DNA of 64,000 nucleotides, from positions 1 to 64,000 of the forward strand of contig CAJNCV010000009.1 in NCBI GenBank assembly GCA_905221385.1, written 5' to 3'. The position numbers and the translations under genes are program-made. Positions 1 to 9,673 of this stretch are shown here, piece by piece. The notes under the pieces were generated by a model, which had not been told where the DNA came from, searched no databases, and saw only the letters and a list, made by a program, of their open reading frames with translations. The DNA comes from a bacterium (lineage in GTDB: Bacteria > Bacillota > Bacilli > Lactobacillales > Streptococcaceae). Position 1 is the first letter of the stretch; each line of letters opens with the position of its first letter.

Positions 1-48
1 AGCGTCTTTAGGCGCTGGCTGGTAATTTGGGCTTATAGCCCTGGTGCA

Positions 49-71
49 AACCACCCGTTAGACGGGTGGTT
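49..71. repeat. GC-rich perfect hairpin before the toxin gene
   Basis: A 10-bp inverted repeat (arm AACCACCCGT) with a TAG loop ends just before the toxin start. No T-run follows, so it is not a typical terminator. A short GGC-TTATA-GCC hairpin lies just upstream. Paired GC-rich hairpins like this occur at subterminal ends of IS200/IS605-type elements, so bases 1-75 could be the tail of such an element continuing to the left of the window. That origin is inference only. Confidence 0.45.
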
Positions 72-93
72 ATGATTGAAAAGAGGTTGCTTG

Positions 94-459
94 GTGCATA
101 CAATTTACTTCTATAAGGACAAAAATGGAAATGAGCCAGTCTTAGATTATATGAGAGAATTGGCTAGAAAGAAGAGTAAGGACAGTCGCATCAAACTCAA
201 TAAACTAAATGACTATATCGAGTTGCTTAGTCAGCATGGGACTAGAGCTGGTGAACCCTATATCAAACATTTGGAAGATGAAATTTGGAAACTAAGACCT
301 CTGAGGGATAGGATTTTATTTGTAGCATGGCTTGATGGAAGTTTTGTTCTCTTACATCATTTTGTCAAAAAGACTCAGAAAACTCCTAGAAGAGAGATTG
401 AAAAAGCCAAGCGTGAACTGAAGGACATAAAAGAAAGAGGGTTAAGTGATGAAGAATAG
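94..459 (+). CDS. higB: HigB-type (RelE-superfamily, Gp49/DUF891-like) toxin
   Basis: About 121 residues. Predicted mRNA interferase toxin of the phage Gp49-like/HigB family. Support is the N-terminal [15 protein letters not shown] segment, the central block with W(K)[10 protein letters not shown], and a Lys-rich C-terminus ([11 protein letters not shown]). These are characteristic of host-inhibition RelE-fold toxins that cleave ribosome-bound mRNA. I chose GTG at 94 because AAGAGG lies 7 bases upstream; a TTG at 76 would add six residues but lacks a spaced ribosome site. It overlaps the antitoxin gene by 11 bases, toxin first, the order typical of higBA. Activity is inferred from family. Confidence 0.8.
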   Translation: MHTIYFYKDKNGNEPVLDYMRELARKKSKDSRIKLNKLNDYIELLSQHGTRAGEPYIKHLEDEIWKLRPLRDRILFVAWLDGSFVLLHHFVKKTQKTPRREIEKAKRELKDIKERGLSDEE

Positions 460-742
460 TGCCATTGGAAGTAATTGGAAGGATGTCCGAACAGAACTCT
501 TTAGCAAGGGAGAAATTCTTGAAAGTGATATGCGAGTGGCTATTATGAGTGAGTTGATTGAGGCTAGACATGAGCAAGGTATCAGTCAGAAAAAGCTAGA
601 GGAACTCAGTGGAGTAAGCCAGCCTGTTATAGCTAGGATGGAGATAGGAAAGACCAGTCCTCAGTTGGATACGGTCTTGAAAGTCTTAGCCAGTTTAGGA
701 AAGACACTAGCAGTCGTCCCACTTGAACAGGAAAAAAGTTGA
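449..742 (+). CDS. higA: HigA-type XRE-family antitoxin
   Basis: 97 residues with a Cro/C1 helix-turn-helix (about residues 37-90: [27 protein letters not shown]). It is expected to neutralise the preceding toxin and repress the pair's promoter, as HigA proteins do. The ATG at 449 follows AGAGGG by 7 bases; a GTG sits one codon earlier. The gene starts inside the last codons of higB, so the two are translationally coupled. The C-terminal segment [15 protein letters not shown] is the usual end of HigA-like XRE proteins. It stands alone at the window edge, followed by about 200 bases without a convincing gene. Confidence 0.85.
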   Translation: MKNSAIGSNWKDVRTELFSKGEILESDMRVAIMSELIEARHEQGISQKKLEELSGVSQPVIARMEIGKTSPQLDTVLKVLASLGKTLAVVPLEQEKS

Positions 743-950
743 TAGAGATGAGATTACTTGGATTTCTAAAATCATCCACAGGGGAATTTTACCTCCCGTC
801 CTCACTTTTTCAGGGAAATATCAGAATTACAAAAGAAAACCAACCTATAGTCTTTTCTAATAACAAGCCATAGTTACTGATGAGAATCGTCAATAGCTCG
901 TTTGAGCATTCCAACTAAAATACAGCTACAAAACAAGCTATACAACGGAT
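743..950. other. Intergenic stretch without a convincing gene
   Basis: About 200 bases between higA and the terminator before metE. A 42-codon ATG frame begins at 748, but it has no good ribosome site and no motif I recognise; it may be a relic. No structured RNA is obvious. Confidence 0.4.
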
Positions 951-980
951 TTGAGACACTGGTCTCAAGTCTTTTTCTTT
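951..980 (+). terminator. Rho-independent terminator downstream of higBA
   Basis: The stem TTGAGAC / GTCTCAA with loop ACTG is followed by a T-rich tail (GTCTTTTTCTTTT). It separates the toxin-antitoxin unit from metEF. Confidence 0.8.
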
Positions 981-995
981 TGATCAAAAGTGTGA

Positions 996-1012
996 TATAG
1001 TTTCAAACTATA
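996..1012. promoter_or_regulatory. MetR/MtaR-type operator upstream of metE
   Basis: Perfect palindrome TATAGTTTCAAACTATA, matching the MET-box described for LysR-type methionine regulators of streptococci. It lies about 80 bases before the metE start, where a LysR activator site is expected. It predicts induction of metEF when methionine is scarce. The match to the published motif is from memory; binding is inference. Confidence 0.8.
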
Positions 1013-1094
1013 TCAAAGCCTAATTATTTACAATTATACAGACAGTTTCTTTTCTGTTAAGATAGTTTCAACAACAAATTTTGGAGGACACATC

Positions 1095-3344
1095 ATGTCA
1101 ACTACGATCATCGGTTTCCCTCGTTTGGGCGAATTCCGCGAATTAAAATTTACAACTGAAAAATACTTTAGAAAAGAAATCTCAGAAGAAGAACTCTTGG
1201 CTGCGGCTAAAGAATTGCGTGCTAAACACTGGAACATTGTCAAAGAAAAAGGCATCACTGAAATTCCATCAAATGACTTTTCTCACTATGACAACTTCCT
1301 TGATGCAGCTTTCCTCTTCAACGTGGTACCTGCTTCCGTTCAAAACTTGGACTTGTCTGACCTTGAGCGCTATTTTGCTTTGGGACGTGGTTACCAAGGA
1401 GAAAAAGGAGACGTGCGTGCCCTTCCGATGAAGAAATGGTTCAACACCAACTACCACTACATCGTTCCTAAATTTGAAAAAGACACTCAAGTTAAATTGG
1501 CTGGTCGCAAGATCTTTGATGAGTTCCAAGAAGCGAAAGAACTTGGATTGAACACTCGTCCTGTTCTTGTAGGTCCATTCACTTTCCTTCAATTGTCAGA
1601 CTTTGAAGAAGGCGTGAAAGCAGAAGACTTCGTAGATAGCTTAGTAGTTGCTTACCAAGAAGTTTTTGCTAAATTGGCGGAGCTTGGTGCGACTCGCATC
1701 CAACTCGACGAAGCGGCTCTTGTCAAAGACTTGACAGCAGAAGAAAAAGCTCTCTTCTTGAACCTCTACAACAAACTCTTGGCTGATAAAAAAGGTCTTG
1801 AAGTCTTGCTTCAAACTTACTTCGGTGATGTTCGTGACGTTTACGCTGACCTTGTGAACTTGCCAGTAGATGCGATTGGTTTGGACTTCGTTGAAGGTAA
1901 GAAAACTCTTGACCTCGTTAAAGGTGGTTTCCCAGCTGACAAAACTCTCTATGCAGGTATCGTCAATGGTAAAAATATCTGGCGTAACAACTACGAAAAG
2001 AGCTTGGCTGTTCTTGAGCAAATCCCAGCTGAAAATATCGTATTGACAAGCTCATGCTCACTTCTTCATGTGCCATTTACAACTGCTAACGAGGAATTTG
2101 AACCAGCAATCTTGAACCACTTTGCCTTTGCAGTTGAAAAATTGGAAGAACTTCGTGACTTGGATGCTATCCGCAATGGTCAAGGTGCAGAAGCTCTTGC
2201 AGCAAACAAAGAACTCTTTGCGACTGAACGTGTGGGTGAAAATGCAGAACTTCGTGCGCGTATCGCTGGATTGACAGACGCTGACTACACTCGTTTGCCA
2301 GCCTTTGCAGAACGTGAAGCCATCCAAGAAGAAGCTTTCAAACTTCCAGCTCTTCCAACAACAACCATCGGTTCATTCCCTCAAACTAAGGAAGTCCGTG
2401 CCAAACGTTTGGCTTACCGTAAGGGCGAATTGTCACAAGAAGAATACGATGCCTTCCTTGCTGAAACCATCGATGAATGGATCAAATGGCAAGAAGAAGT
2501 TGGATTTGACGTGCTTGTACACGGTGAGTTCGAGCGTAACGACATGGTTGAGTACTTCGGTCAAAACTTGTCAGGTTACCTCTTCTCTAAGAATGGTTGG
2601 GTGCAATCATACGGTATGCGTGGGGTGAAACCACCAATCATCTGGGGTGATGTCACTCGTCTCAACCCAATCACTGTCAAATGGTCTAGCTACGCACAAA
2701 GCCGTACTGACAAACCTGTTAAAGGTATGTTGACCGGACCAGTTACCATCCTCAACTGGTCATTCCCACGTGAAGACATCTCTATCAAGGACTCAACTCT
2801 TCAAATCGCTCTTGCGATCAAGGATGAAGTTCTTGACCTTGAAGCTGCTGGTGTGAAAATCATTCAAATCGACGAGGCTGCTCTTCGTGAGAAATTGCCA
2901 CTCCGTCGTAGCGACTGGTACGAAGACTACCTTGACTGGGCAATCCCTGCCTTCCGCTTGGTACACTCAACAGTAGCGCCATATACGCAAATCCACACAC
3001 ATATGTGTTACTCAGAATTTACAGATATCATCCCAGCTATCGACAACATGGATGCGGACGTTATTTCCTTTGAAGCAAGCCGTTCAAACCTTGAAATCTT
3101 GGACGAACTCAAAGCGAAAAACTTCCAAACAGAAGTGGGACCTGGGGTTTACGATATCCACTCACCTCGTGTGCCAAATGAAGGCGAAATCGACCACACA
3201 ATCGATGCTATTCTTGCCAAAGTACCAAGCAAGAAAGTTTGGATCAACCCTGACTGTGGTTTGAAAACACGCGGTATTCCAGAAACAAAAGAAAGCTTGA
3301 TCCGCCTTGTCGAAGCAGCAAAAGCTGCGCGTGAGAAATTGTAA
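1095..3344 (+). CDS. metE: Cobalamin-independent methionine synthase MetE
   Basis: 749 residues, full length. It transfers the methyl group of 5-methyltetrahydropteroyl-triglutamate to homocysteine, the last step of methionine synthesis in the cytoplasm. It has an N-terminal pterin-binding barrel ([18 protein letters not shown]) and a C-terminal catalytic barrel starting near residue 415 ([15 protein letters not shown]). The zinc-site segments THMCYSEF (about residue 637) and NPDCGLKTR (about 720) are intact. GGAGG precedes the ATG by 7 bases. Its methyl donor comes from MetF, encoded directly downstream. A perfect MET-box upstream indicates LysR-type control rather than an S-box riboswitch. 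Confidence 0.98.
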   Translation: MSTTIIGFPRLGEFRELKFTTEKYFRKEISEEELLAAAKELRAKHWNIVKEKGITEIPSNDFSHYDNFLDAAFLFNVVPASVQNLDLSDLERYFALGRGYQGEKGDVRALPMKKWFNTNYHYIVPKFEKDTQVKLAGRKIFDEFQEAKELGLNTRPVLVGPFTFLQLSDFEEGVKAEDFVDSLVVAYQEVFAKLAELGATRIQLDEAALVKDLTAEEKALFLNLYNKLLADKKGLEVLLQTYFGDVRDVYADLVNLPVDAIGLDFVEGKKTLDLVKGGFPADKTLYAGIVNGKNIWRNNYEKSLAVLEQIPAENIVLTSSCSLLHVPFTTANEEFEPAILNHFAFAVEKLEELRDLDAIRNGQGAEALAANKELFATERVGENAELRARIAGLTDADYTRLPAFAEREAIQEEAFKLPALPTTTIGSFPQTKEVRAKRLAYRKGELSQEEYDAFLAETIDEWIKWQEEVGFDVLVHGEFERNDMVEYFGQNLSGYLFSKNGWVQSYGMRGVKPPIIWGDVTRLNPITVKWSSYAQSRTDKPVKGMLTGPVTILNWSFPREDISIKDSTLQIALAIKDEVLDLEAAGVKIIQIDEAALREKLPLRRSDWYEDYLDWAIPAFRLVHSTVAPYTQIHTHMCYSEFTDIIPAIDNMDADVISFEASRSNLEILDELKAKNFQTEVGPGVYDIHSPRVPNEGEIDHTIDAILAKVPSKKVWINPDCGLKTRGIPETKESLIRLVEAAKAAREKL

Positions 3345-3438
3345 GATAATATTTCTCGCTTGACACTGTTTGATCAAGGAACTGCTTGGCCCAAGCTGGC
3401 TCAGCAATCATGAAATCAAAAAGAAAAGGATAATGACT

Positions 3439-4305
3439 ATGTCACGCCAAACACCGTCACTTTCATTTGAAGTGTTCCCTCCAAACCCAGCAGTGGGTAA
3501 TGATAAAATTATTTCAGCCTTGCAGGATATGCGGGAGCTGACACCTCACTTTATCAGTGTGACTGCCAGCAATAATAAATTTAATATCAAGGAAACAACG
3601 GTTCGTTTGGCTGACTTTATCCAGAATGACTTGGCGATTCCAACCATTGCCCACTTGCCAGCTATCTATCTGACCAAGGACAAAGTTGCTGAAACCATTG
3701 CAGACTTGGATAAGGTTGGTGTACAGAAAATCTTGGCCCTGCGTGGGGATATTATCCCTGATGTGGAACCACAAAAGGATTTCCGCTACGCAACGGATTT
3801 GATCGAGTTCATCAAGGAACAAGCTCCTCACTTTGATATTATTGGCGCTTGCTACCCAGAGGGGCATCCTGACTCGCCAAACCAAATCTCAGATATTCAA
3901 AATCTCAAGAAGAAAGTGGATGCAGGCTGTTCCAGCCTTGTAACGCAACTTTTCTTTGACAATGAGCGTTTCTACGATTTCCAAGACAAGTGTACCTTGG
4001 CAGGGATTGATGTTCCTATTCATGCGGGAATCATGCCCATTCTTAACCGTAACCAAGCGCTTCGTCTCTTGAAGACTTGTGAGAATATCCACCTTCCACG
4101 CAAATTCAAAGCCATCTTAGACAAGTATGAGCATGACCCTGAGTCGCTCAGAGCAGCAGGGCTTGCCTATGCAGTGGACCAAATCGTGGACTTGGTAACC
4201 CAGGATGTCGCAGGTGTGCATCTCTACACCATGAACAATGCTGAAACAGCAAAATACATCCACCAAGCAACCCATGCCTTGTTTAACCATCAGTCTTTAG
4301 GATAA
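3439..4305 (+). CDS. metF: 5,10-methylenetetrahydrofolate reductase MetF
   Basis: 288 residues, a flavin-dependent TIM-barrel enzyme that makes 5-methyltetrahydrofolate for MetE. Recognisable segments are LSFEVFPPNP at the N-terminus, ILALRGDI and IGACYPEGHPDS in the middle, and TQLFFDN plus IHAGIMPI further on. I chose ATG 3439 because AAAAGGA sits 8 bases upstream; an in-frame ATG at 3433 is too close to that site, and the open frame extends further upstream without family similarity. It forms an operon with metE (94-base gap, no terminator between) and ends at a strong terminator. Confidence 0.96.
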   Translation: MSRQTPSLSFEVFPPNPAVGNDKIISALQDMRELTPHFISVTASNNKFNIKETTVRLADFIQNDLAIPTIAHLPAIYLTKDKVAETIADLDKVGVQKILALRGDIIPDVEPQKDFRYATDLIEFIKEQAPHFDIIGACYPEGHPDSPNQISDIQNLKKKVDAGCSSLVTQLFFDNERFYDFQDKCTLAGIDVPIHAGIMPILNRNQALRLLKTCENIHLPRKFKAILDKYEHDPESLRAAGLAYAVDQIVDLVTQDVAGVHLYTMNNAETAKYIHQATHALFNHQSLG

Positions 4306-4313
4306 TAAAAAGC

Positions 4314-4351
4314 AAACCATTCTTCTCAGGTGAGGGGAATGGTTCCTTTTT
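4314..4351 (+). terminator. Terminator of metEF
   Basis: The stem AACCATTC / GAATGGTT with an internal loop is followed by CCTTTTTA, nine bases after the metF stop codon. Confidence 0.85.
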
Positions 4352-4515
4352 AATAGAAAAGCCCGCACTTTTTAAGAAAAATATGATAAAATAGACTCTG
4401 TACGTACTTGATACAAAGATGAGGGTATAAACAGATTCCTAGCTATTCAAATCTGCTATAAAAGGTATAAATGCTAAAGAATAATATTTTTAAACTTTTC
4501 AAAGTATTTAGATAG

Positions 4516-4709
4516 TTGAACACGGGCTAAATCCCTAGTGAAAAAGATAGATTTCCTGGTGTGCATCGCACACTGCGTCAATTTATGCTATCATGAGTAA
4601 TTGAACCCGGCCGAAAAGCTGTGTAAAAAAGATAAACTGTCTTGTCTTCATCGAAGACTTCGCCAGTTTCCTATTTTTACTTTGCTTTTTGCGACCTTAG
4701 TATCTTGAT
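4516..4709 (+). promoter_or_regulatory. Tandem two-module leader-like sequence upstream of pnp
   Basis: Two consecutive related modules precede pnp. Module 1 (about 4516-4595) starts TTGAACACGG and holds the hairpin GTGTGC-ATC-GCACAC. Module 2 (about 4601-4709) starts TTGAACCCGG and holds GTCTTC-ATC-GAAGAC inside an outer AAACTG/CAGTTT stem. Both inner hairpins have an ATC loop. The last 39 bases of module 2 match, without gaps and at 30 of 39 positions, the end of a similar sequence before prmA (39359-39397). This suggests a family of cis-acting or small RNAs. It might belong to a streptococcal RNA motif already described (the asd motif is one candidate), which I could not test. Confidence 0.5.
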
Positions 4710-4755
4710 CTTTGTAGGCAAGGCGTATAATTTCATCAATCCAAAGGGGATTAAA

Positions 4756-6969
4756 ATGACAAAACAAGTGTTTCAAACGACTTTTGCGGGTCGTGAGTTG
4801 ATCGTAGAGACTGGCCAGGTTGCTAAGCAAGCAAATGGCGCAGTTGTTGTGCGTTACGGTGAGTCAACTGTCTTGACTGCGGCAGTTATGTCTAAGAAAA
4901 TGGCAACTGGGGATTTCTTCCCTCTTCAAGTCAACTATGAAGAAAAAATGTATGCGGCTGGGAAGTTTCCTGGCGGCTTTATGAAACGTGAAGGACGCCC
5001 TTCAACAGATGCGACTTTGACAGCGCGTTTGATTGACCGTCCAATCCGTCCTATGTTTGCGGAAGGTTTCCGTAATGAAGTACAAGTGATCAACACCGTG
5101 CTTTCTTACGATGAAAATGCCTCTGCACCAATGGCAGCTATGTTTGGTTCATCCTTGGCACTTTCTATCTCAGACATTCCATTTGACGGACCAATTGCTG
5201 GGGTACAAGTAGGTTATGTTGATGGCCAAATTATCATCAACCCAAGTCAAGAACAAGCAGAACGTTCGCTTCTTGAATTGACTGTAGCTGGTACCAAACA
5301 CGCTATCAACATGGTTGAGTCTGGTGCCAAAGAATTGTCAGAAGAAATCATGTTGGAAGCCCTTCTGAAAGGGCACGAAGCAGTCAAAGAATTGATTGCC
5401 TTCCAAGAAGAAATCGTTGTTGCGGTCGGTAAGGAAAAAGCAGAAGTGGAATTGCTTCATGTGGATGCTGACTTGCAAGCTGAAATCATCGCAGCCTATA
5501 ACAGCGACCTTCAAAAAGCGGTTCAAGTAGAAGAAAAATTGGCTCGTGAAGCTGCAACTCAAGCAGTTAAAGACCAAGTGACTGCTGTTTACGAAGAAAA
5601 ATATGCAGACCACGAAGAATTTGACCGTATCATGCGTGATGTGGCTGAAATCTTGGAACAAATGGAACACGCTGAAGTGCGCCGTTTGATTACAGAAGAT
5701 AAGGTACGTCCTGATGGTCGTAAGGTCGATGAAATCCGTCCTTTAGATGCGCAGGTCGACTATCTTCCTCGTGTACATGGTTCTGGCCTTTTCACTCGTG
5801 GACAAACGCAAGCTCTTTCAGTCTTGACCTTGGCTCCAATGGGTGAAACTCAAATCATTGATGGTTTGGATCCAGAGTACAAGAAACGCTTTATGCACCA
5901 CTATAACTTCCCTCAATACTCTGTAGGGGAAACTGGTCGTTACGGTGCGCCTGGTCGTCGTGAAATTGGTCATGGGGCTCTCGGTGAACGTGCTCTTGCT
6001 CAAGTCTTGCCAAGTTTGGAAGAATTCCCATATGCGATCCGCTTGGTAGCAGAGGTCTTGGAATCAAACGGTTCATCTTCTCAAGCCTCTATCTGTGCGG
6101 GAACGCTTGCCCTTATGGCTGGTGGTGTGCCAATCAAGGCGCCAGTAGCTGGTATTGCCATGGGTCTCATCTCAGATGGAAATAACTACACAGTATTGAC
6201 AGATATCCAAGGTTTGGAAGACCACTTTGGAGATATGGACTTTAAGGTTGCTGGTACTCGTGACGGGATTACAGCTCTTCAAATGGATATCAAGATCCAA
6301 GGGATTACTGCAGAAATCTTGACTGAGGCCCTTGCTCAAGCCAAGAAAGCGCGTTTTGAAATCCTTGATGTGATTGAAGCAACTATTCCAGAAGTTCGTC
6401 CAGAATTGGCTCCAACTGCTCCGAAAATTGATACCATCAAGATTGATGTGGACAAAATTAAGATTGTCATCGGTAAAGGTGGAGAAACAATCGACAAGAT
6501 TATCGCTGAAACAGGCGTTAAAATCGATATTGACGAAGAAGGTAATGTGTCCATCTACTCTAGCGACCAAGATGCCATTAACCGAACCAAAGAAATCATC
6601 GCTGGCTTGGTCCGTGAAGCTAAAGTGGATGAAGTTTACCATGCTAAGGTTGTTCGTATCGAGAAATTTGGTGCCTTTGTCAACCTCTTTGATAAGACAG
6701 ATGCACTTGTGCACATTTCTGAAATGGCTTGGACTCGTACCAACCGTGTCGAGGATTTGGTAGCTATCGGTGATGAAGTTGATGTTAAAGTTATCAAGAT
6801 TGATGAAAAAGGCCGTATCGATGCCTCTATGAAGGCACTTCTTCCTCGTCCGCCAAAACCTGAGCATGATGAAAAAGGCGAAAAGTCTGAGCGACCTCAC
6901 CGTCCACGTCATCACAAGGACCACAAACCTAAGAAAGAAGTTACAGAAACACCAAAAGATTCAGAATAA
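4756..6969 (+). CDS. pnp: Polynucleotide phosphorylase (PNPase)
   Basis: 737 residues, the usual streptococcal length. It is a phosphate-dependent 3'-5' exoribonuclease of mRNA turnover. The order is two RNase PH domains (about 1-220 and 310-540) with a helical linker, a KH domain ([18 protein letters not shown], about 565-620) and an S1 domain ([16 protein letters not shown], about 625-695), then a basic tail rich in His, Lys and Arg. The ATG at 4756 follows AAAGGGGA. The open frame reaches 38 codons further upstream, but that part lies in the leader and is not conserved PNPase. cysE follows after 15 bases. Confidence 0.97.
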   Translation: MTKQVFQTTFAGRELIVETGQVAKQANGAVVVRYGESTVLTAAVMSKKMATGDFFPLQVNYEEKMYAAGKFPGGFMKREGRPSTDATLTARLIDRPIRPMFAEGFRNEVQVINTVLSYDENASAPMAAMFGSSLALSISDIPFDGPIAGVQVGYVDGQIIINPSQEQAERSLLELTVAGTKHAINMVESGAKELSEEIMLEALLKGHEAVKELIAFQEEIVVAVGKEKAEVELLHVDADLQAEIIAAYNSDLQKAVQVEEKLAREAATQAVKDQVTAVYEEKYADHEEFDRIMRDVAEILEQMEHAEVRRLITEDKVRPDGRKVDEIRPLDAQVDYLPRVHGSGLFTRGQTQALSVLTLAPMGETQIIDGLDPEYKKRFMHHYNFPQYSVGETGRYGAPGRREIGHGALGERALAQVLPSLEEFPYAIRLVAEVLESNGSSSQASICAGTLALMAGGVPIKAPVAGIAMGLISDGNNYTVLTDIQGLEDHFGDMDFKVAGTRDGITALQMDIKIQGITAEILTEALAQAKKARFEILDVIEATIPEVRPELAPTAPKIDTIKIDVDKIKIVIGKGGETIDKIIAETGVKIDIDEEGNVSIYSSDQDAINRTKEIIAGLVREAKVDEVYHAKVVRIEKFGAFVNLFDKTDALVHISEMAWTRTNRVEDLVAIGDEVDVKVIKIDEKGRIDASMKALLPRPPKPEHDEKGEKSERPHRPRHHKDHKPKKEVTETPKDSE

Positions 6970-6984
6970 GAAAAGGAGAAATGT

Positions 6985-7602
6985 ATGGGATGGTGGCGCG
7001 AAACCATTGATATTGTAAAAGAAAATGATCCAGCGGCACGCAACAGTTTGGAAGTTTTGCTGACTTATCCAGGTGTCAAGGCCTTAGCGGCTCACCGTCT
7101 CTCGCATTTTCTCTGGAAGCACGGCTTTAAACTCTTGGCTCGTATGCACAGTCAGTTTTGGCGTTTTTGGACCCAAATCGAGATTCATCCGGGTGCCCAG
7201 ATTGACTCAGGTGTTTTTATTGACCATGGCTCAGGTCTGGTGATTGGAGAGACGGCGATTGTTGAAAAAGGCGTTCTTCTCTATCACGGAGTGACTCTTG
7301 GTGGAACAGGGAAGGATGTTGGCAAACGCCATCCGACTGTGCGTAAAGGAGCTCTCATATCAGCCCATGCCCAAGTCATCGGACCGGTAGAAATCGGTGA
7401 AAATGCCAAAGTCGGTGCTGCTGCAGTAGTCGTGGCAGACGTACCTAGTGATGTGACAGTTGTCGGTATTCCAGCTAAGATTGTTCGCGTTCATGGACAG
7501 AAGGATGAACCAACGATCCACGAAGTCGAAGAAAAACGAGAGTACTACGTCAATAAACTAGAGCAGGCTAGAGAAGCCAGTCACAGATCGTCTGGTTTGT
7601 AG
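6985..7602 (+). CDS. cysE: Serine O-acetyltransferase CysE
   Basis: 205 residues. It makes O-acetylserine from serine and acetyl-CoA, the first committed step of cysteine synthesis. The N-terminal helical part (MGWWRETIDIVKENDPAARN) is followed by a left-handed beta-helix of hexapeptide repeats (IHPGAQIDSGVFIDHGSGLVIGETAIV, then ALISAHAQVIGPVEIGENAKVGAAAVV). The conserved DHG...GET active-site region is present. The start at 6985 follows AAAGGAG closely. It is probably co-transcribed with pnp (15-base gap). Together with cysS it forms a loose cysteine cluster. Confidence 0.96.
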   Translation: MGWWRETIDIVKENDPAARNSLEVLLTYPGVKALAAHRLSHFLWKHGFKLLARMHSQFWRFWTQIEIHPGAQIDSGVFIDHGSGLVIGETAIVEKGVLLYHGVTLGGTGKDVGKRHPTVRKGALISAHAQVIGPVEIGENAKVGAAAVVVADVPSDVTVVGIPAKIVRVHGQKDEPTIHEVEEKREYYVNKLEQAREASHRSSGL

Positions 7603-7637
7603 AGAACAGTTATATATAAGTAAGGGAAGTGGTCGGA

Positions 7638-8306
7638 ATGGATATTTTTTTTATTATTTTAGTTTTCTTTTCATTTATCTGTTTTTACTTTTACTCTAAA
7701 CAAAAAGAAATGAAAATGGACATGGAGGCAGATTATAGCGATATTATAGGTCAAAAAGAAGAAATTGATGGGAAATTGTGCTTATTGTTTGAGTACACAA
7801 AGTATCAACCACGAAAGTACGATTATATTCTTGATAATTTTTTTCCTGGTCAAAGTGTTTTTGCAATTGATCCGAGAACAAATGAAGCAGATCCAAAACT
7901 GGAGTATGTTATATTAGATAGAATAGACCTAGAATATAAGAAAGATAGCAAAGAATTATTCGCCCCTTTTTATATCGTTTTTACGATTAAACCTAGAGAG
8001 GAATATAATAACTATTCAACCAGTATAGTCCATAATGCTCCCGTTCAAAATAACTATGCTGGTAATAACTATCAAGATAACAGATATAGCAATTACTATA
8101 ATGAAATTATTTCAGTGTTGAATGAATACAAAACAGAATTGATTCGACATGGTATTAATGATAGCGAAATTGATAGTATCATTACTTCTCCGCAAGATAA
8201 ACAAAAATTGGAATATTTCGTAGAAAAGTATGAACCAATTTTAAGAACTATTGAAGTTGCAAGTGCGGCTGCTACTCTTTTTGATTTATTGCTGAAATTT
8301 TTATAG
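7638..8306 (+). CDS. Membrane-anchored protein of unknown function
   Basis: About 222 residues. I do not recognise the family. One N-terminal membrane segment (IFFIILVFFSFICFYFY, about residues 3-19) is followed by a cytoplasmic-looking domain, an Asn/Tyr-rich low-complexity stretch (NNYAGNNYQDNRYSNYYNE, about 140-158), and a C-terminal helical part ending in LFDLLLKFL. ATG 7638 has AAGGGA about 10 bases upstream; a GTG at 7629 is possible but too close to that site. It sits between cysE and cysS and is more AT-rich than either, as if inserted. Function not assigned. Confidence 0.75.
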   Translation: MDIFFIILVFFSFICFYFYSKQKEMKMDMEADYSDIIGQKEEIDGKLCLLFEYTKYQPRKYDYILDNFFPGQSVFAIDPRTNEADPKLEYVILDRIDLEYKKDSKELFAPFYIVFTIKPREEYNNYSTSIVHNAPVQNNYAGNNYQDNRYSNYYNEIISVLNEYKTELIRHGINDSEIDSIITSPQDKQKLEYFVEKYEPILRTIEVASAAATLFDLLLKFL

Positions 8307-8329
8307 ATAGTAGGATATAGGAGTATTTT

Positions 8330-9673
8330 ATGATTAAAATCTATGACACCATGTCTCGTGATTTGCGAGAATTTGTCCCAATCGAGGACGGTAAGGTTAA
8401 GATGTATGTCTGTGGGCCAACCGTCTACAACTATATCCACGTGGGGAATGCTCGTTCAACGGTAGCCTTTGATACCATTCGTCGCTACTTTGAATACCGT
8501 GGCTACGAAGTTGCCTATATTTCAAATTTCACGGATGTGGATGATAAGATTATTAACCGTGCCAGGGAAGAAGGCATCACGCCTCAGGAGGTTGCGGATA
8601 AGTACATCGCTGCCTTTCGTGAGGATGTGACAGCCTTAGGTGTGAAACCTGCGACTCGCCATCCGCGTGTAGTAGAGTTTATGGCTGACATCATTCGTTT
8701 TGTGGAAGACTTGATTGAAAAAGATTATGCTTACGAGAGTCAAGGAGATGTTTACTTCCGCGTGGAAAAATCTCACAACTATGCTAAGTTGGCCAATAAA
8801 ACCTTGGAAGATTTGGAGCTGGGTGCTTCAGGTCGAACAGATGAAGAAACGGCTCGTAAGGAAAATCCTGTAGACTTTGCTCTTTGGAAAGCTGCAAAAC
8901 TAGGCGAGATTTCTTGGGACAGTCCTTGGGGATCTGGTCGTCCGGGTTGGCATATCGAGTGTTCAGTCATGTCAACAGAGATTTTGGGCGATACCATTGA
9001 TATTCACGGTGGGGGAGCTGATCTGGAGTTTCCGCACCATACCAATGAAATTGCCCAGTCAGAAGCAAAAACAGGTAAGACTTTTGCCAACTACTGGATG
9101 CATAATGGCTTTGTTAACATTGATAATGTCAAGATGTCTAAGTCCTTGGGCAACTTTATCACCGTCCATGATGCCCTCAAAACCATTGATGGTCAAGTGC
9201 TTCGATTCTTCTTTGCGACTCAGCATTACCGTAAACCAATCAACTTTACTGAAAAGGCAGTGCGGGATGCAGAGACCAATCTCAAATATCTGAAGAACAC
9301 TTACGAGCAACCATTTTCTGGGACTGTAGATACTCAAGAGTTGCAGGCTTTTAAAGATAAGTTTGTTGCCACTATGGATGAGGATTTCAACTCTGCCAAC
9401 GGTATCACAGTTGTCTTTGAGATGGCCAAATGGATCAATTCTGGCAACTATGATGCAAGTGTTAAGGAAGCTCTTGCGGCTATGTTGGAAGTCTTTGGAA
9501 TTGTCTTTATCGAGGAAGTTTTGGATGCAGATATCGAGGCCTTGATCCAAAAACGCCAAGAAGCGCGTGCTAATCGTGACTTTGCAACAGCAGACCAAAT
9601 CCGTGACCAATTGGCGGCTCAAGGAATTAAGCTCCTTGACACCAAGGATGGAGTGAGGTGGACTCGTGATTGA
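8330..9673 (+). CDS. cysS: Cysteinyl-tRNA synthetase
   Basis: 447 residues, full length, a class I synthetase that charges tRNA-Cys. The zinc-ligand/ATP region MYVCGPTVYNYIHVGNARS carries Cys28 and the HIGH-equivalent HVGN. The zinc-binding GWHIECSVM and GGGADLEFPHHTNE segments and the signature KMSKSLGN are present, with a C-terminal anticodon-binding helix region. A ribosome site (AGGAG) precedes the ATG. The gene overlaps mrnC by 8 bases, indicating coupled translation, a pairing also known in other Firmicutes. Confidence 0.98.
   Translation: MIKIYDTMSRDLREFVPIEDGKVKMYVCGPTVYNYIHVGNARSTVAFDTIRRYFEYRGYEVAYISNFTDVDDKIINRAREEGITPQEVADKYIAAFREDVTALGVKPATRHPRVVEFMADIIRFVEDLIEKDYAYESQGDVYFRVEKSHNYAKLANKTLEDLELGASGRTDEETARKENPVDFALWKAAKLGEISWDSPWGSGRPGWHIECSVMSTEILGDTIDIHGGGADLEFPHHTNEIAQSEAKTGKTFANYWMHNGFVNIDNVKMSKSLGNFITVHDALKTIDGQVLRFFFATQHYRKPINFTEKAVRDAETNLKYLKNTYEQPFSGTVDTQELQAFKDKFVATMDEDFNSANGITVVFEMAKWINSGNYDASVKEALAAMLEVFGIVFIEEVLDADIEALIQKRQEARANRDFATADQIRDQLAAQGIKLLDTKDGVRWTRD

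Noticed and set aside
748..876. 42-codon frame after higA
   Set aside because: Poor ribosome-site spacing and no similarity to known proteins; noted only as a possible relic.
4642..4755. Extended N-terminus for PNPase from an upstream ATG
   Set aside because: The extra 38 residues fall in the leader region, do not resemble PNPase, and the ATG at 4756 has a good ribosome site.
6172..6924. Long leftward open frame (250 codons) inside pnp
   Set aside because: It is the complement of a highly expressed gene with strong codon bias, which leaves stops rare on the other strand; the product is compositionally odd.
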